Shown: positions 17,551 through 26,152, counted from the stretch's first letter. The stretch: 64,000 bases of DNA from Amycolatopsis sp. QT-25 (GCF_029369745.1 NZ_CP120210.1:7316001-7380000), one strand, 5' to 3'. Notes: a model not told the origin generated them from the sequence alone. Translations and numbers: made by a program.

Positions 17551-18984
17551 ATGTCGTTCATTTCACCGCTGTTCCTGTGGTACTTCATGCCGGCGGTCCT
17601 GCTCGCCGTGCTGGTGTGCCCGCGCGGCTGGCGGAACGGCATCGTCGCGGTCGGCAGCCTGATCTTCTACGCCACCGGCGCCGGGCCGTACACGCTGGTG
17701 TTGATCGGCTGCATGGTGGTCAACTTCCTGGCCGGGCCCGCGCTGGAGCCGAACGCGTGGGACCTGCAGAACAAACGGCGCAAGCGGCTGCTGCTGGGGG
17801 TCGTCGGCCTCAACGTCGGCATGCTGCTGATCTGGAAGTACGCGGGGTTCGCGACGCAGCAGATCGCGGCCGTGACGCACTGGTTCGGCGGCGGTTTCCC
17901 GGTGGCCGACCTGGTCATCCCGATCGGTATCTCGTTCTACACCTTCCACCACATCTCGTACGTGGTGGACATCTACCGCGGTGAACGCCGCGCCCTGCGC
18001 AACCCGGTGTCGTTCGCCGCGTACATCGCGATGTTCCCGCAGCTGGTGGCCGGGCCGATCGTGCGGTACCGCGAGATCGCCGACCAGCTGCCGCAGCAGC
18101 GGTCGCACCGCCTCGACGACATCGCCGCCGGTTTCCCGCGGTTCGCGCTCGGCCTGTGCAAGAAGACGATCATCGCGGACTCGCTCGGCCCGATGGTGGA
18201 CGCCTGCTTCGACACGCAGGCGGATCAGATGACCTTCGCGATCGCCTGGCTCGGCGCGATCGGATACACGCTTCAGCTGTTCTTCGACTTCTCCGGGTAC
18301 TCCGACATGGCGATCGGACTCGGCCGCATGCTCGGCTTCCGGCTCCCGGAGAACTTCGCGCGACCGTACTCGTCGGTGACCATCACCGAGTTCTGGCGGC
18401 GGTGGCACATGTCGCTGTCCCGCTGGTTCCGTGACTACGTCTACATCCCGCTGGGCGGCAACCGCGCCGGCGCCGGGCACACGTACCGGAACCTGTGCGT
18501 CGTGTTCGTGCTGACCGGCTTCTGGCACGGCGCGCAGTGGACGTTCCTCATCTGGGGCGTCTACCACGGCGCGCTGCTGATCGTGGAACGCGCTTTCGGC
18601 TACGACGTCACCCCGAAGACCCAGGCGGCCCGCGTCGGCCGCCGCACGCTGACGCTCGTGCTCGTGGTGTTCGGCTGGGTGTTCTTCCGCGCCAAGGACC
18701 TGCCGCACGCGCTCGGCATGATCGGGCACATGGTGCTGCCGGACTTCACCGGCCTCACCGACGTCGTCGAGAGCGCGGTGACCAACCAGCGGCTGCTGAT
18801 CCTGCTGTGCGCGCTCGCGATCGTCTTCCTGCCCGCGCATCCGGTGACCGGACCGCTGCTGGAGTCCTCGCGAAGCCGCCCGGCCACCGCGCTGCGGATC
18901 GGCGTGATGACCGTGGGGCTGGTGTACGCGGCCATCCTGATCGCGACCGGCACGTTCAGCCCGTTCCTCTACTACCAGTTCTGA
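17551..18984 (+). CDS. MBOAT-family O-acyltransferase (AlgI-like)
   Basis: A 477-residue multi-pass membrane O-acyltransferase with the AlgI/DltB pattern: PIGISFYTFHHISYVVD, FPQLVAGPIVRY, FFDFSGYSDMAIGLGRMLG, TEFWRRWHMSLSRWFRDYVY and the catalytic His region LTGFWHGAQWTFLIWGVYHG. Such proteins move acyl (usually acetyl) groups across the membrane for polysaccharide or wall-polymer O-acylation. The natural partner is an SGNH/AlgX-type transferase; the gene at 29,186 is the only candidate in the window, about 10 kb away. ATG 17551 is the only sensible start. Two small genes of unknown relation follow closely. Confidence 0.92.
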   Translation: MSFISPLFLWYFMPAVLLAVLVCPRGWRNGIVAVGSLIFYATGAGPYTLVLIGCMVVNFLAGPALEPNAWDLQNKRRKRLLLGVVGLNVGMLLIWKYAGFATQQIAAVTHWFGGGFPVADLVIPIGISFYTFHHISYVVDIYRGERRALRNPVSFAAYIAMFPQLVAGPIVRYREIADQLPQQRSHRLDDIAAGFPRFALGLCKKTIIADSLGPMVDACFDTQADQMTFAIAWLGAIGYTLQLFFDFSGYSDMAIGLGRMLGFRLPENFARPYSSVTITEFWRRWHMSLSRWFRDYVYIPLGGNRAGAGHTYRNLCVVFVLTGFWHGAQWTFLIWGVYHGALLIVERAFGYDVTPKTQAARVGRRTLTLVLVVFGWVFFRAKDLPHALGMIGHMVLPDFTGLTDVVESAVTNQRLLILLCALAIVFLPAHPVTGPLLESSRSRPATALRIGVMTVGLVYAAILIATGTFSPFLYYQF

Positions 18985-18996
18985 GGGAGCCCGAGG

Positions 18997-19350
18997 ATGA
19001 CCGAACCGATCGATCCGGCGAAGCTGCCGGGTGTGATCCCGTACGTCGACAACCACGACGGCCCTCGCCGGCTGCTCACCGTCGAGCTACGCCCGTTCCC
19101 TTCCTCCTCCGTCCCGTACGTGCCTCTCGTGAGCATCGACGGCAGACAGTTCGTGGTCTCCTGGGGTGCGGTCACCTTCGAGATCCCGGCCGACCGGAAC
19201 GTCCACGTCAGCGCGCGTCTGCACACCAACTACGGGTCGCAGGCCGCCGCGACGCCGTTCGCCTCGATCGTCCTGGCGCCGCATCCGGAGCCGGTCCGGC
19301 TGGCCACGCAGTTCACCGGCCAGGGTGGTTCGATCCTCCCGGTCGGTTAG
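18997..19350 (+). CDS. Small conserved-looking protein of unknown function
   Basis: A 117-residue soluble protein without signal peptide or membrane segment. The sequence is beta-rich (LTVELRPFPSSSVPYVPL, FVVSWGAVTFEIPADRNVHV) and ends in GGSILPVG, suggesting a small beta-sandwich. I do not recognise the family. It starts 12 bases after the MBOAT gene, with GAGCCCGAGG before the ATG, and ends nine bases before the HIT gene, so all three are likely co-transcribed. Codon use resembles its neighbours. Confidence 0.75.
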   Translation: MTEPIDPAKLPGVIPYVDNHDGPRRLLTVELRPFPSSSVPYVPLVSIDGRQFVVSWGAVTFEIPADRNVHVSARLHTNYGSQAAATPFASIVLAPHPEPVRLATQFTGQGGSILPVG

Positions 19351-19359
19351 CTTGGGCTC

Positions 19360-19842
19360 ATGACCGACGGCTGGCAGCGGGACCGGATCGGCTCGGCGCT
19401 GCGCGGGGAGAACCCGACCGTGTTGCGGCGGCTCGACGCGGGCTTCGCGGTGGTCGGCGATACGCAGTTCCTCCCGGGTTACTGCGTCCTGCTGACCGAT
19501 TCCCCGGCCGTCGGCAGGCTGACCGAGCTGCCGCGGCCACGACGGCTGGAGTTCCTGGCGGATATGGAGTTGCTCGGCGAAGCCGTCGAGAACGTTTGCG
19601 CGCGAAGGGATTCCGGCTTCCGGAGGGTGAATCTGGAGATCCTCGGCAACACGGATCCGTTCCTGCACGCGCACGTCTGGCCGCGCTACGACTGGGAACC
19701 GGCCGACGCGGTCAAGCGTCCGGTCTGGCTCTATCCGCGGGAGAACTGGGCGGTGGCCTCGCTGGGGCCTGAGCACTACTCACTGCGTTCCGAGCTGGTC
19801 GTGGAGATCGACAGGCTGCGGGCCGCGTCGAGCACCAGCTGA
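19360..19842 (+). CDS. HIT-like hydrolase
   Basis: A 160-residue member of the histidine triad superfamily by its pattern GYCVLLTDSP ... FRRVNLEILGNTDPFLHAHVWPRYDWE, where LHAHVWPRY stands in for the HxHxHxx triad; the third His is replaced by Trp/Pro context, so it may be a divergent nucleotide hydrolase or transferase. Diadenosine polyphosphate hydrolysis is the usual annotation and is only inference here. The 3' end overlaps the convergent alpha/beta hydrolase gene by 67 bases. Confidence 0.78.
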   Translation: MTDGWQRDRIGSALRGENPTVLRRLDAGFAVVGDTQFLPGYCVLLTDSPAVGRLTELPRPRRLEFLADMELLGEAVENVCARRDSGFRRVNLEILGNTDPFLHAHVWPRYDWEPADAVKRPVWLYPRENWAVASLGPEHYSLRSELVVEIDRLRAASSTS

Positions 19843-20489
19843 GCGAATTCCTTGCCGCGCACCATCGGCAGGTAGTGCCCCGCCTTGGGGACGTTGATCA
19901 GCCTGCCGTCGGCGCAGGCGTCCAGGAAGCGGTGTTCGTGGCGGCGGAAGTGGTCGCGTGAGCCGTTGATCAGCCATGTCGGTCCCGGATATGTCTTCAG
20001 TTCCGCGAGCACGTCGAAGTCGGCGAGAGCCTCGACGACGTCCGGGATCACTTCGGTCGCGATGCCGCCGCCGATCACGGCTTCGGCGAGTTTCGGCGGC
20101 AGGACGCCCCGGAACTGCCATCGGCTCAGCCGTTCGCCCTGGTCCGGCAGCCGCATGAGCAAGCGGTGCGCCACGCGGAACGGTGTCTCCAGTGTCCGGC
20201 CGGGCAGGTGGGTCGAGCCCGCGACGACCAGCCCGGCGACCCGCTCCGGATGCCTTGCCGCCGCGGCGATCGCGACGAAACCACCGAGGGAATGCCCGAC
20301 GACCAGAGCGGGTTCGTCGAGGCCTTCGACGACCGCGTCCGCTGCCGCGGCCAAGGTGAACCGCTCGCCCCGGCGGGTGCCGTGCCCCGGCAGGTCGACC
20401 GCTCTCGCGGGAAGCGTGGCGCGGTGCAGCTGCTCGGACCAAGCGGCGCCGCTGAGCCGGATGCCGTGGACGAAGACGAGGGGAACCAT
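19776..20489 (-). CDS. Alpha/beta hydrolase under TetR control
   Basis: A 237-residue alpha/beta hydrolase: oxyanion region FVHGIRLSGAAW, nucleophile elbow GHSLGGF, acid in WLINGSRDHF, and catalytic His in KAGHYLPM. Cytoplasmic, no signal peptide; substrate unknown. ATG 20489 has an ideal AGGAGG seven bases upstream. Its promoter region is shared with the divergent TetR gene and contains a large inverted repeat, so it is probably the repressor's main target. The C-terminal tail overlaps the convergent HIT gene by 67 bases. Confidence 0.93.
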   Translation of the reverse strand: MVPLVFVHGIRLSGAAWSEQLHRATLPARAVDLPGHGTRRGERFTLAAAADAVVEGLDEPALVVGHSLGGFVAIAAAARHPERVAGLVVAGSTHLPGRTLETPFRVAHRLLMRLPDQGERLSRWQFRGVLPPKLAEAVIGGGIATEVIPDVVEALADFDVLAELKTYPGPTWLINGSRDHFRRHEHRFLDACADGRLINVPKAGHYLPMVRGKEFAQLVLDAARSLSISTTSSERSE

Positions 20490-20508
20490 GACGAACCTCC
20501 TGAAAACA

Positions 20509-20562
20509 ACGCACCGTTGCGTTGCAAAGTACGGGTTATCGCAGTACAACGCAACGGTGCGT
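20509..20562. promoter_or_regulatory. TetR operator: two 16-bp inverted sites
   Basis: ACGCACCGTTGCGTTG (20509-20524) and its exact complement (20547-20562), separated by 22 bp, lie in the 87-bp gap between the divergent hydrolase and TetR genes. Each arm is also nearly palindromic on its own (ACGCAmCGkTGCGT), so each can be a dimer site. Binding here would cover both promoters and give joint repression plus autoregulation. Confidence 0.85.
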
Positions 20563-20576
20563 CGTATTCTTCTCCG

Positions 20577-21149
20577 GTGAGTACCCGGAACGGCCCCCGC
20601 AAGGCCGAGGCGATCTTCGCCGCCACCCTCGCCCTGCTGGCCGAGCACGGTTACGACAAGCTCGCCATCGAGGCCGTCGCCGCCCGGTCCGGCGTCAACA
20701 AGACGACGTTGTACCGATGGTGGCCCTCGAAGGACGCGCTCCTGGCCGCCGCGCTGCGCGATTCGGGTCTGTTCGCCATCGACGTTCCCGACACCGGCAG
20801 CTTCCGCGGCGATCTCCTCGCCGTGGCCACACGAATTCACCGGCTGCTGACCGCGGAGGACACCGCCCCGGTCGTCACGGCGGCGCTGACGGCAGGCCCT
20901 CGCCGTCCGGAACTCGGTGACGTGTCGCGGAGTTTCTTCGCCGACCGCATGGCGCGCGAAGAGCCGATCTTCACCCGCGCCGCCGCGAGAGGCGAACTGC
21001 GCGCCGGCGTCGACCCGGTCCTGGTGATGGATCTCCTCGCGGGGGCGATCTGGTTCCGGCTGTTGCTGCGCGGCGGCGATGCCGGTCCGGGATTTCTCGA
21101 AGAGGCCGTCGACACGGTACTGGGCGGCGCCGCGGGAGAATCGCGCTGA
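20577..21149 (+). CDS. TetR-family transcriptional repressor
   Basis: A 190-residue TetR regulator. The N-terminal HTH (IFAATLALLAEHGYDKLAIE, AVAARSGVNKTTLYRWWPSK) is typical, followed by an all-helical ligand-binding domain with the C-terminal form common in actinobacterial drug-response repressors. GTG 20577 is the start closest to the HTH. It is transcribed away from the alpha/beta hydrolase and the shared operator strongly suggests a self-contained regulator-enzyme pair. The downstream transglutaminase remnant originally overlapped its stop codon. Confidence 0.93.
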   Translation: MSTRNGPRKAEAIFAATLALLAEHGYDKLAIEAVAARSGVNKTTLYRWWPSKDALLAAALRDSGLFAIDVPDTGSFRGDLLAVATRIHRLLTAEDTAPVVTAALTAGPRRPELGDVSRSFFADRMAREEPIFTRAAARGELRAGVDPVLVMDLLAGAIWFRLLLRGGDAGPGFLEEAVDTVLGGAAGESR

Positions 21150-21740
21150 AGATCGAATCCGAGCGGCTCGAAAACTTGTCTCGCCGCCGACGCGGTGGTC
21201 GAGCACGACCATCGGCTGATCCGCGAAACGGCTGACAGGCGGTCACCGACCGGCGGCACCGAAGCCGACGTGATTCGTTCGATGTTTCACTTCGTGCGCG
21301 AAGAGATAGCCCATACGGTGGACACGGCCGATCCCCGCGTCACCCTGATGGCCTCCGAGGTGCCGCGCGAGCGGGCCGGGCTCTGCTACGCGAAGGCCCA
21401 CCTGCTGGCCGCTTTGCTTCGCAGCCAAGGCGTTCCGGCCGGGTTCTGCTCTCGGCGAACCGGTTTCCCGCACGGGCTCAACGGCGTGGATCTCGCCGGC
21501 CTGGGCCGGTGGATCCGGCTCGGCCCCAGAGGCGACAGAAAGGGCGCGGACGCGCGCTTTCCTTTGCGGCGAGCAAATCGCCGGGAAGACGAGCGGTTCG
21601 CGCGGACACTGGACCCCGACCGAGGCAGGATCGATTTCCCCACGGTGTACACCACCCCGTCTTCGGCCGTCGCCGAAATTCCGTCCTCGGCGAAGCCCGG
21701 ATCCGCCTGGTACGAAGGAATCCTTCCGCACGCTCCGTGA
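21146..21740 (+). pseudogene. Transglutaminase-like gene, decayed (frameshift, active-site loss)
   Basis: The family start is recognisable: a GGGAGAA ribosome binding site (21134-21140), then CTG AAG ATC GAA ... reading (L)KIESERLEN, where the start codon is CTG and overlaps the TetR stop. At 21,176-21,179 one extra base shifts the frame; the expected continuation LAADAVVEHDHRLIRETAD is found in the other frame and stays open to 21740. The catalytic Cys region RAGLCYAKAHLLAALLRSQG and the PHGLNGV His region remain, but the third catalytic residue region reads RLGPRGD where family members have RLDARGN, so Asp is lost. Three lesions together make a pseudogene likely; an error in the sequence at the frameshift is the alternative. 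Confidence 0.8.
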
Positions 21741-21834
21741 GTGGTTTTTCCGTGATCCGGCGAAACCTCCGATGCGAAACCGGTATTGCCGAGCGTCACC
21801 TTCCTTGTTGGTGTCTTTCCCCCGAATTTCTTAT

Positions 21835-21862
21835 TTCGACATTGTCACCAGGCGCGTAGAGT
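21835..21862 (+). promoter_or_regulatory. Candidate promoter of the two-TM/cupin/HD cassette
   Basis: TTCGAC (21835-21840) and TAGAGT (21857-21862) with a 16-bp spacer fit a sigma-70-type promoter in a markedly AT-richer stretch (21,741-21,930) that separates the decayed transglutaminase from the next gene. Confidence 0.4.
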
Positions 21863-21931
21863 AACTCCCCGCGCTCGAACAGATACGCAATGCGTTCGTC
21901 CGTTCGAGTGCTGATCGAGGAGGTGACCCCC

Positions 21932-22936
21932 GTGCCCGCGGAAGCCAACCGGCTCCGCCGTACCACGTTGCAAGAGATCTTCTGGACCAGGACGAGCCTG
22001 CTGCTCACCGTACTGGTCGTCGTCGCGGGCCTCAGCCTGTGGATCTCCAGCATGATGGATCCCGGCGCCGGTAAAACGTTGCTCACGTCCCTGGGCACCG
22101 GCACCCTGATCTCCGCGGTGGTCGGCTTCGGCCAGACCTTGATCACCGCCACCGCGTCACAACGCGCGATGGTGACCCCGGTGATCGAGGAGAGCCGCCG
22201 CGCGCTGGAAGCACTCAGCGCCGAATACCGTTCGCTCAACAAGGAATTCTTCCCCACCCACGTCTTCGAGGCGACCACCGATCCGGATCCGTTGTTCAAC
22301 CGGGTGATGACCGAAGACCTCGACGTGACCAGGCACTACTTCTTCCGCGGGTTTTCCGGCAGGCACGCCGCGGCCCGATTGCTGTTGTCCCGCACGGAAA
22401 GGGAGCTGCGCGTGGTCATCGCCGACCCGCGTGACGAGGGAGCGATCAGCGGCAGGGCGCGTTATCTCCTGCGCAGTGAAGAAGCGGGCATGGATTACGA
22501 GACGATCCAAAAGCGGCTCGACGACGAGATCAGCATCGGCCTGGTCGGGCTGTTCCTGGCTCGCAGCCGTTGCTCACTGGTGGACATCACCGTCGTCGCC
22601 GACCCGCCACTGGACCGGCTCGAAGTCTTCGACGAGAGCGTTTGGGTGACCCTGTACAGCGACATCCGCGGCGCGACCACGCTCTATCCGCGAACACTGC
22701 GGTTCAGCGAGGGTTCCTTCCTGTACAACAAGGAACGCTCCGAGTTCCTGCGGGTGTCCCAATCCCGGTCCGGACGGCATTTCCGCATCTCCACCACGAC
22801 GACGAGGGCGGATTTCCTCGCCCTGTACGAGAAGATCACCGGATCTCCCCTGTCCGAAGAGAACTTGCACGAACTGGAAGGGAAATTCCACGCCTTCCGG
22901 AAGGAGTTCACCACCCTCGCCGAGTTGAACCCCTGA
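21932..22936 (+). CDS. Two-TM membrane protein with large cytoplasmic domain, unknown function
   Basis: A 334-residue protein with two N-terminal hydrophobic segments (about residues 18-40, SLLLTVLVVVAGLSLWIS, and 51-72, SLGTGTLISAVVGFGQTLI), then a coiled segment and a soluble alpha/beta domain (ELRVVIADPRDEGAISGRAR, CSLVDITVVADPPLDRLEVF). The domain layout resembles two-TM signalling or effector proteins, with a phospholipase-D-like or receptor-like tail, but I cannot name a family. The start is GTG 21932 with a perfect GAGGAGGTGA (21917-21926). It heads a three-gene cassette with the cupin-like and HD genes (gaps of 40 and 66 bases). The preceding region is AT-rich, hinting at acquisition. 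Confidence 0.8.
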   Translation: MPAEANRLRRTTLQEIFWTRTSLLLTVLVVVAGLSLWISSMMDPGAGKTLLTSLGTGTLISAVVGFGQTLITATASQRAMVTPVIEESRRALEALSAEYRSLNKEFFPTHVFEATTDPDPLFNRVMTEDLDVTRHYFFRGFSGRHAAARLLLSRTERELRVVIADPRDEGAISGRARYLLRSEEAGMDYETIQKRLDDEISIGLVGLFLARSRCSLVDITVVADPPLDRLEVFDESVWVTLYSDIRGATTLYPRTLRFSEGSFLYNKERSEFLRVSQSRSGRHFRISTTTTRADFLALYEKITGSPLSEENLHELEGKFHAFRKEFTTLAELNP

Positions 22937-22976
22937 CGACTCGGCGTCGCAGAGCACTAGATTTGAGGAGCTGAAG

Positions 22977-23615
22977 TTGCTCACTCGCTTGTCCCCCCTC
23001 ACCCAGCTCTCCGCACTGCTCCGAACCACGGATCTGCCCCTCGCGCAGCATTGGCAGATCGTCGACGAGATCTTCCGCGACTGGACGTCGAGACCAGAGC
23101 TGCGCGACGATCTGCGGCGGCACTTGGGTTCGCTGAGTCCGGACGAGGCGAGCGCGGTGCTCGCGCGGTCGCGGGAGACCACCACCCATTTCGCCTGGTG
23201 CCTGCTCGACTGCCCGAACGACCCTTTCTCGGTCTGGCTCCACGAGTACAAGGCGCCGGAGGACTGGCGTGCGGGGTATGCCGATTCCGTGCACAACCAC
23301 AGATATCACTTCTGCACCACGCTCCTCCGGGGCAACTATGTCCACGAACGCTATTCGACCCTGCGTGACCAACTTTCCGGATTGATCACATCGGTTCGGT
23401 TACGACGTAGCACGCTGTGTCAGGCGGGGTCGGTAGGCGTCATGTACGCGGACGAGTTCCATCGGATTCCCGAAGCCACCAAAGGGACTATGACGTTTCT
23501 GGTGAAATCACGCCCGGTGAGCGAATTCAGCCTTTCCTATGACCCGAAGACCGGTACAGGGCATCGTCACGTTCCGGTCGAGGTCCGATTGGGGGACCTC
23601 GCCGACCGCCTCTGA
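22977..23615 (+). CDS. Cupin-like protein, possible metal-dependent dioxygenase
   Basis: A 212-residue soluble protein. The central part reads like a cupin barrel with metal ligands: SVHNHRYHFCTTLLRGNYVHE (His-x-His and downstream acidic/His residues) and a second motif VGVMYADEFHRIPEATKG, as in cysteine-dioxygenase-type cupins. The N-terminal 90 residues are helical. The TTG start at 22977 is preceded by GAGGAG six bases upstream. Substrate and metal are unknown. It is the middle gene of the cassette that begins with the two-TM protein. Confidence 0.75.
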   Translation: MLTRLSPLTQLSALLRTTDLPLAQHWQIVDEIFRDWTSRPELRDDLRRHLGSLSPDEASAVLARSRETTTHFAWCLLDCPNDPFSVWLHEYKAPEDWRAGYADSVHNHRYHFCTTLLRGNYVHERYSTLRDQLSGLITSVRLRRSTLCQAGSVGVMYADEFHRIPEATKGTMTFLVKSRPVSEFSLSYDPKTGTGHRHVPVEVRLGDLADRL

Positions 23616-23681
23616 CTACACACCGCCGCCGAAGGCGCTTACCCTTGCTCCACCCGTCTGTAAACGGGATCGGAGAGGTGT

Positions 23682-24401
23682 ATGCGCGCGCGAAAGAGCA
23701 CGATTCCTTCCCAGACCATCGACGCCGTCGAACATCGCGTCCGGCGACTGTGCTGGCGTTATGCCGACAAACTGCAGTTCCACGGCTGGCATCACGTGAG
23801 TTTCGTCCGGGCCAAGGCCGCCGGGTTCGCCGACCACAACGGGGCGGATCGCACCGTCGTCGAAGTGGCGGCGCTGGTGCACGATGTGAACTACATCGTG
23901 CTCCGCAACTCCCCCGCGGCCGCCGGGCGAGACCTCCGGCTGGACATCCTGCGGGAATGCGGTGTCGAGGAGACCGTGGCCCGATGGGTCGACGAGATCG
24001 TCGACGAGGCCGAGATGGCGACCAGGGGCCGGCACATCTCGCTGGAGGCCCAGGCGTTGAGCGACGCCGACACGCTGTTCAAGGCGCTGCCGGTGACGCC
24101 GGTCGTCCTCGCTCACCGCTATCTGCGGGAGAACGGGTTGAGCCTGCGGGAGCTGGCGCACAAGATCGTCGGCGAACAACGCGACGTCCACGACAGCGGC
24201 TACTACTTCTACAACCCGAAGGCCGCGGAGAACTACTCGCGCTGGGCGCTGGCGAATCTTCAGTTGTGGCAGTGCATCAAGGAGGCCGTCGACGATCCGA
24301 CCGTCGTCGAGCTTCTCGACGCGGTGCATGCCGTAGACACCACTGCCACCACTGTCACCACAGCCGCCACGGAATACGAGGCCGAGCCCGCTGCTTCCTG
24401 A
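23682..24401 (+). CDS. HD-domain phosphohydrolase
   Basis: A 239-residue HD-superfamily protein. The metal-binding set is visible: His in FHGWHHVSFV (around residues 37-38), HD at 67-68 in ALVHDVNY, and a distal Asp in LSDADTLFKA (residues 128-130). It is mostly helical and soluble, with a low-complexity Thr/Ala tail (TTATTVTTAATEYE). HD proteins hydrolyse nucleotides or cyclic and linear signalling phosphates; the substrate is not evident. It closes the cassette with the two-TM and cupin-like genes; the gap from the cupin gene is 66 bases. Confidence 0.85.
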   Translation: MRARKSTIPSQTIDAVEHRVRRLCWRYADKLQFHGWHHVSFVRAKAAGFADHNGADRTVVEVAALVHDVNYIVLRNSPAAAGRDLRLDILRECGVEETVARWVDEIVDEAEMATRGRHISLEAQALSDADTLFKALPVTPVVLAHRYLRENGLSLRELAHKIVGEQRDVHDSGYYFYNPKAAENYSRWALANLQLWQCIKEAVDDPTVVELLDAVHAVDTTATTVTTAATEYEAEPAAS

Positions 24402-24480
24402 TGTCGCGTGAGCCCGCTTGGTTCGTCATCCGCCGGCGAAAGACGGGTTCCGCGTGATCGGAGACGTGACCCGGGTGCCG

Positions 24481-25131
24481 TCAGCGCTGGCCGTAACCGC
24501 GGAGTTTCTCCACGACGTGCTCGATCTCGGCGGGCGGGAGCAGATTCGGCGTTCCCGCCGCTCGGGCCGTGAGCCAGACCTGGCAGACCCACTCGAGCTG
24601 CCGCGCCCGGCTGTAGGCGGAACCGAGACTGTCGCCGAAGGTGGTGGTGCCGTGGTTCGCCAGCAGACAGCCTCGGCGGCCGTCCAAGGCCTCCAGCATG
24701 GCCTTGGCGAGTTCCTCGGTGCCGTACGTCGCGTAGGGCGCGACGCGGGCTGTCGGGCCGATCGCGGCGAGCATGTAGTGGATCGGCGGCACCTCGGCGA
24801 CGAGGGTGGAGACGGCCGTGGCGTGCACGGAATGCGTGTGCACCACGGCGGACACCGGTTCGCCGTCCGGATCAGCGGCCTGCCGGTACACGGTGAGGTG
24901 CATCGGCAGTTCGCTGGTCGGTCCGAGCGCACCGTCGACGACGGCACCGTCCAAGCCGACCACCGGCACGTCTTCCGGCCGCAGCCCGGCGTAGTCGACG
25001 CCTGTCGGGGTCACCGCGATCAGCTCGCCCTGCCTCGCGGAGACGTTCCCGGAGGTGCCGACCACGAGTCCGTCGGCGGCCATCCGGCGGGCGAACTCGC
25101 AGACCGCCGCGCGTTCTTCGGCCAGGATCAT
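24481..25131 (-). CDS. Class II aldolase/adducin-family protein (fuculose-phosphate aldolase type)
   Basis: A 216-residue zinc-dependent class II aldolase-like enzyme. Conserved blocks are GTSGNVSAR (phosphate loop), TPTGVDY, TSELPMHL with the catalytic Glu, the zinc ligands in VVHTHSVHAT, and LLANHGTTTFG with the third His. Substrates of this family include L-fuculose-1-phosphate, L-ribulose-5-phosphate and methylthioribulose-1-phosphate; the choice cannot be made from sequence alone. ATG 25131 is chosen, TTG 25137 is possible. It lies 49 bases downstream of the DivIVA-domain gene on the same strand. Confidence 0.88.
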   Translation of the reverse strand: MILAEERAAVCEFARRMAADGLVVGTSGNVSARQGELIAVTPTGVDYAGLRPEDVPVVGLDGAVVDGALGPTSELPMHLTVYRQAADPDGEPVSAVVHTHSVHATAVSTLVAEVPPIHYMLAAIGPTARVAPYATYGTEELAKAMLEALDGRRGCLLANHGTTTFGDSLGSAYSRARQLEWVCQVWLTARAAGTPNLLPPAEIEHVVEKLRGYGQR

Positions 25132-25180
25132 CGGCAAGGGGCGGCGTCGGTGCGGGTGGTCGTCCTATGGCGTCGCACGA

Positions 25181-26152
25181 TCAGGAAGGGCGTGGGCCGG
25201 TGGGCTTGGCGGGGGCCGGCTTCCGCGTGGCCCCCGGTTTGGTCGCTTCCGGTTCGGCGGCTTCGGCGTCGGGGGCCGGCGACAGCAGCCGGATGGCCTC
25301 CTGGACGGCGACGTCCGTGGCGGAAAGCCGTTCGGCGACCTTCGACCGGAGGTCCAGCGAGAGCTTCCGCGCCTGCTGAGCCTCGGCCTGCTGGGTCTTC
25401 GCGTCGGTGAGAGCCTCCGCGACCTGCTCCTGCTTCGCGGCGATGTCCTCCGCCGAAGTCTTCTCCGCCTTGCTGATCTTCTCCGCCGAGACCCGCTCGG
25501 CTTCGGCACGCTTTTCCGCCGACACCCGGTCGGCCTCCGCGATCTTGTCCGTGGACGCCTTCTCCGCCTCCGCGCGACGAGCCGCCGAAGCCTCTTCGGC
25601 CTTCTTGTCCGCCGCGGCGCGGGTGCGAACGCTTTCCAGGTCGAGCTCCTTGCGCTTCTGCGCCGCCTCGGAGTTCAGCCGTTCGATCTCGGCCTTGGCG
25701 TCCGCGAGCAGCTTTTCGCGCTCCGCCTGCGCGTCCTTGGCCGCCTTGTCACTCGCGCGCTGGGTCTCGTGGGCGTACTTGTCCGCTTCGGCCCGGGTCG
25801 ACTTCGCGTCGGCTTCCGCGGCGGCCTTGAGATCGGCGATCTCCTCCTCGGCGAGCTGCATCATCATGCGGACGCGTTCGGCCATCGCGCCGGCGCCGGA
25901 CGGGCTCGAGCTCATCCGCACGAGCGCGGCCTTGGTCTCGTCCAGTTCCTTCTGCGCGTGGCCGAGTGCCTTGGTGAGTTCGGCGGCGGTCGCCACGGCC
26001 TCGTCGCGGTTGCGCGAGAGCTTCTTGAGTTCGGTCGACAGTTCGGCGAGCCGCTCGTCGACCTGTCGCTTGTCGTAGCCACGCACGGAGCCCGCGAATT
26101 GGGACGATTTCGCTGAGGGCGCCTGAGGCGCCGTCTTCTCAGGAGCGACCAT
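25181..26152 (-). CDS. DivIVA-domain coiled-coil protein
   Basis: A 323-residue protein with an N-terminal DivIVA-type segment (FAGSVRGYDKRQVDERLAEL near residues 20-40) and an uninterrupted Ala/Glu/Lys/Arg-rich coiled coil to about residue 290, followed by a Pro/Ala/Lys tail (PGATRKPAPAKPTGPRPS). Such proteins organise polar growth or cytoskeletal scaffolds in actinobacteria. It is not the essential Wag31, which sits in the division cluster, but a paralogue in the style of Scy/FilP or the so-called cellulose-binding proteins. The ATG at 26152 gives the MVAPEKTAP start; no membrane segment. Confidence 0.85.
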   Translation of the reverse strand: MVAPEKTAPQAPSAKSSQFAGSVRGYDKRQVDERLAELSTELKKLSRNRDEAVATAAELTKALGHAQKELDETKAALVRMSSSPSGAGAMAERVRMMMQLAEEEIADLKAAAEADAKSTRAEADKYAHETQRASDKAAKDAQAEREKLLADAKAEIERLNSEAAQKRKELDLESVRTRAAADKKAEEASAARRAEAEKASTDKIAEADRVSAEKRAEAERVSAEKISKAEKTSAEDIAAKQEQVAEALTDAKTQQAEAQQARKLSLDLRSKVAERLSATDVAVQEAIRLLSPAPDAEAAEPEATKPGATRKPAPAKPTGPRPS

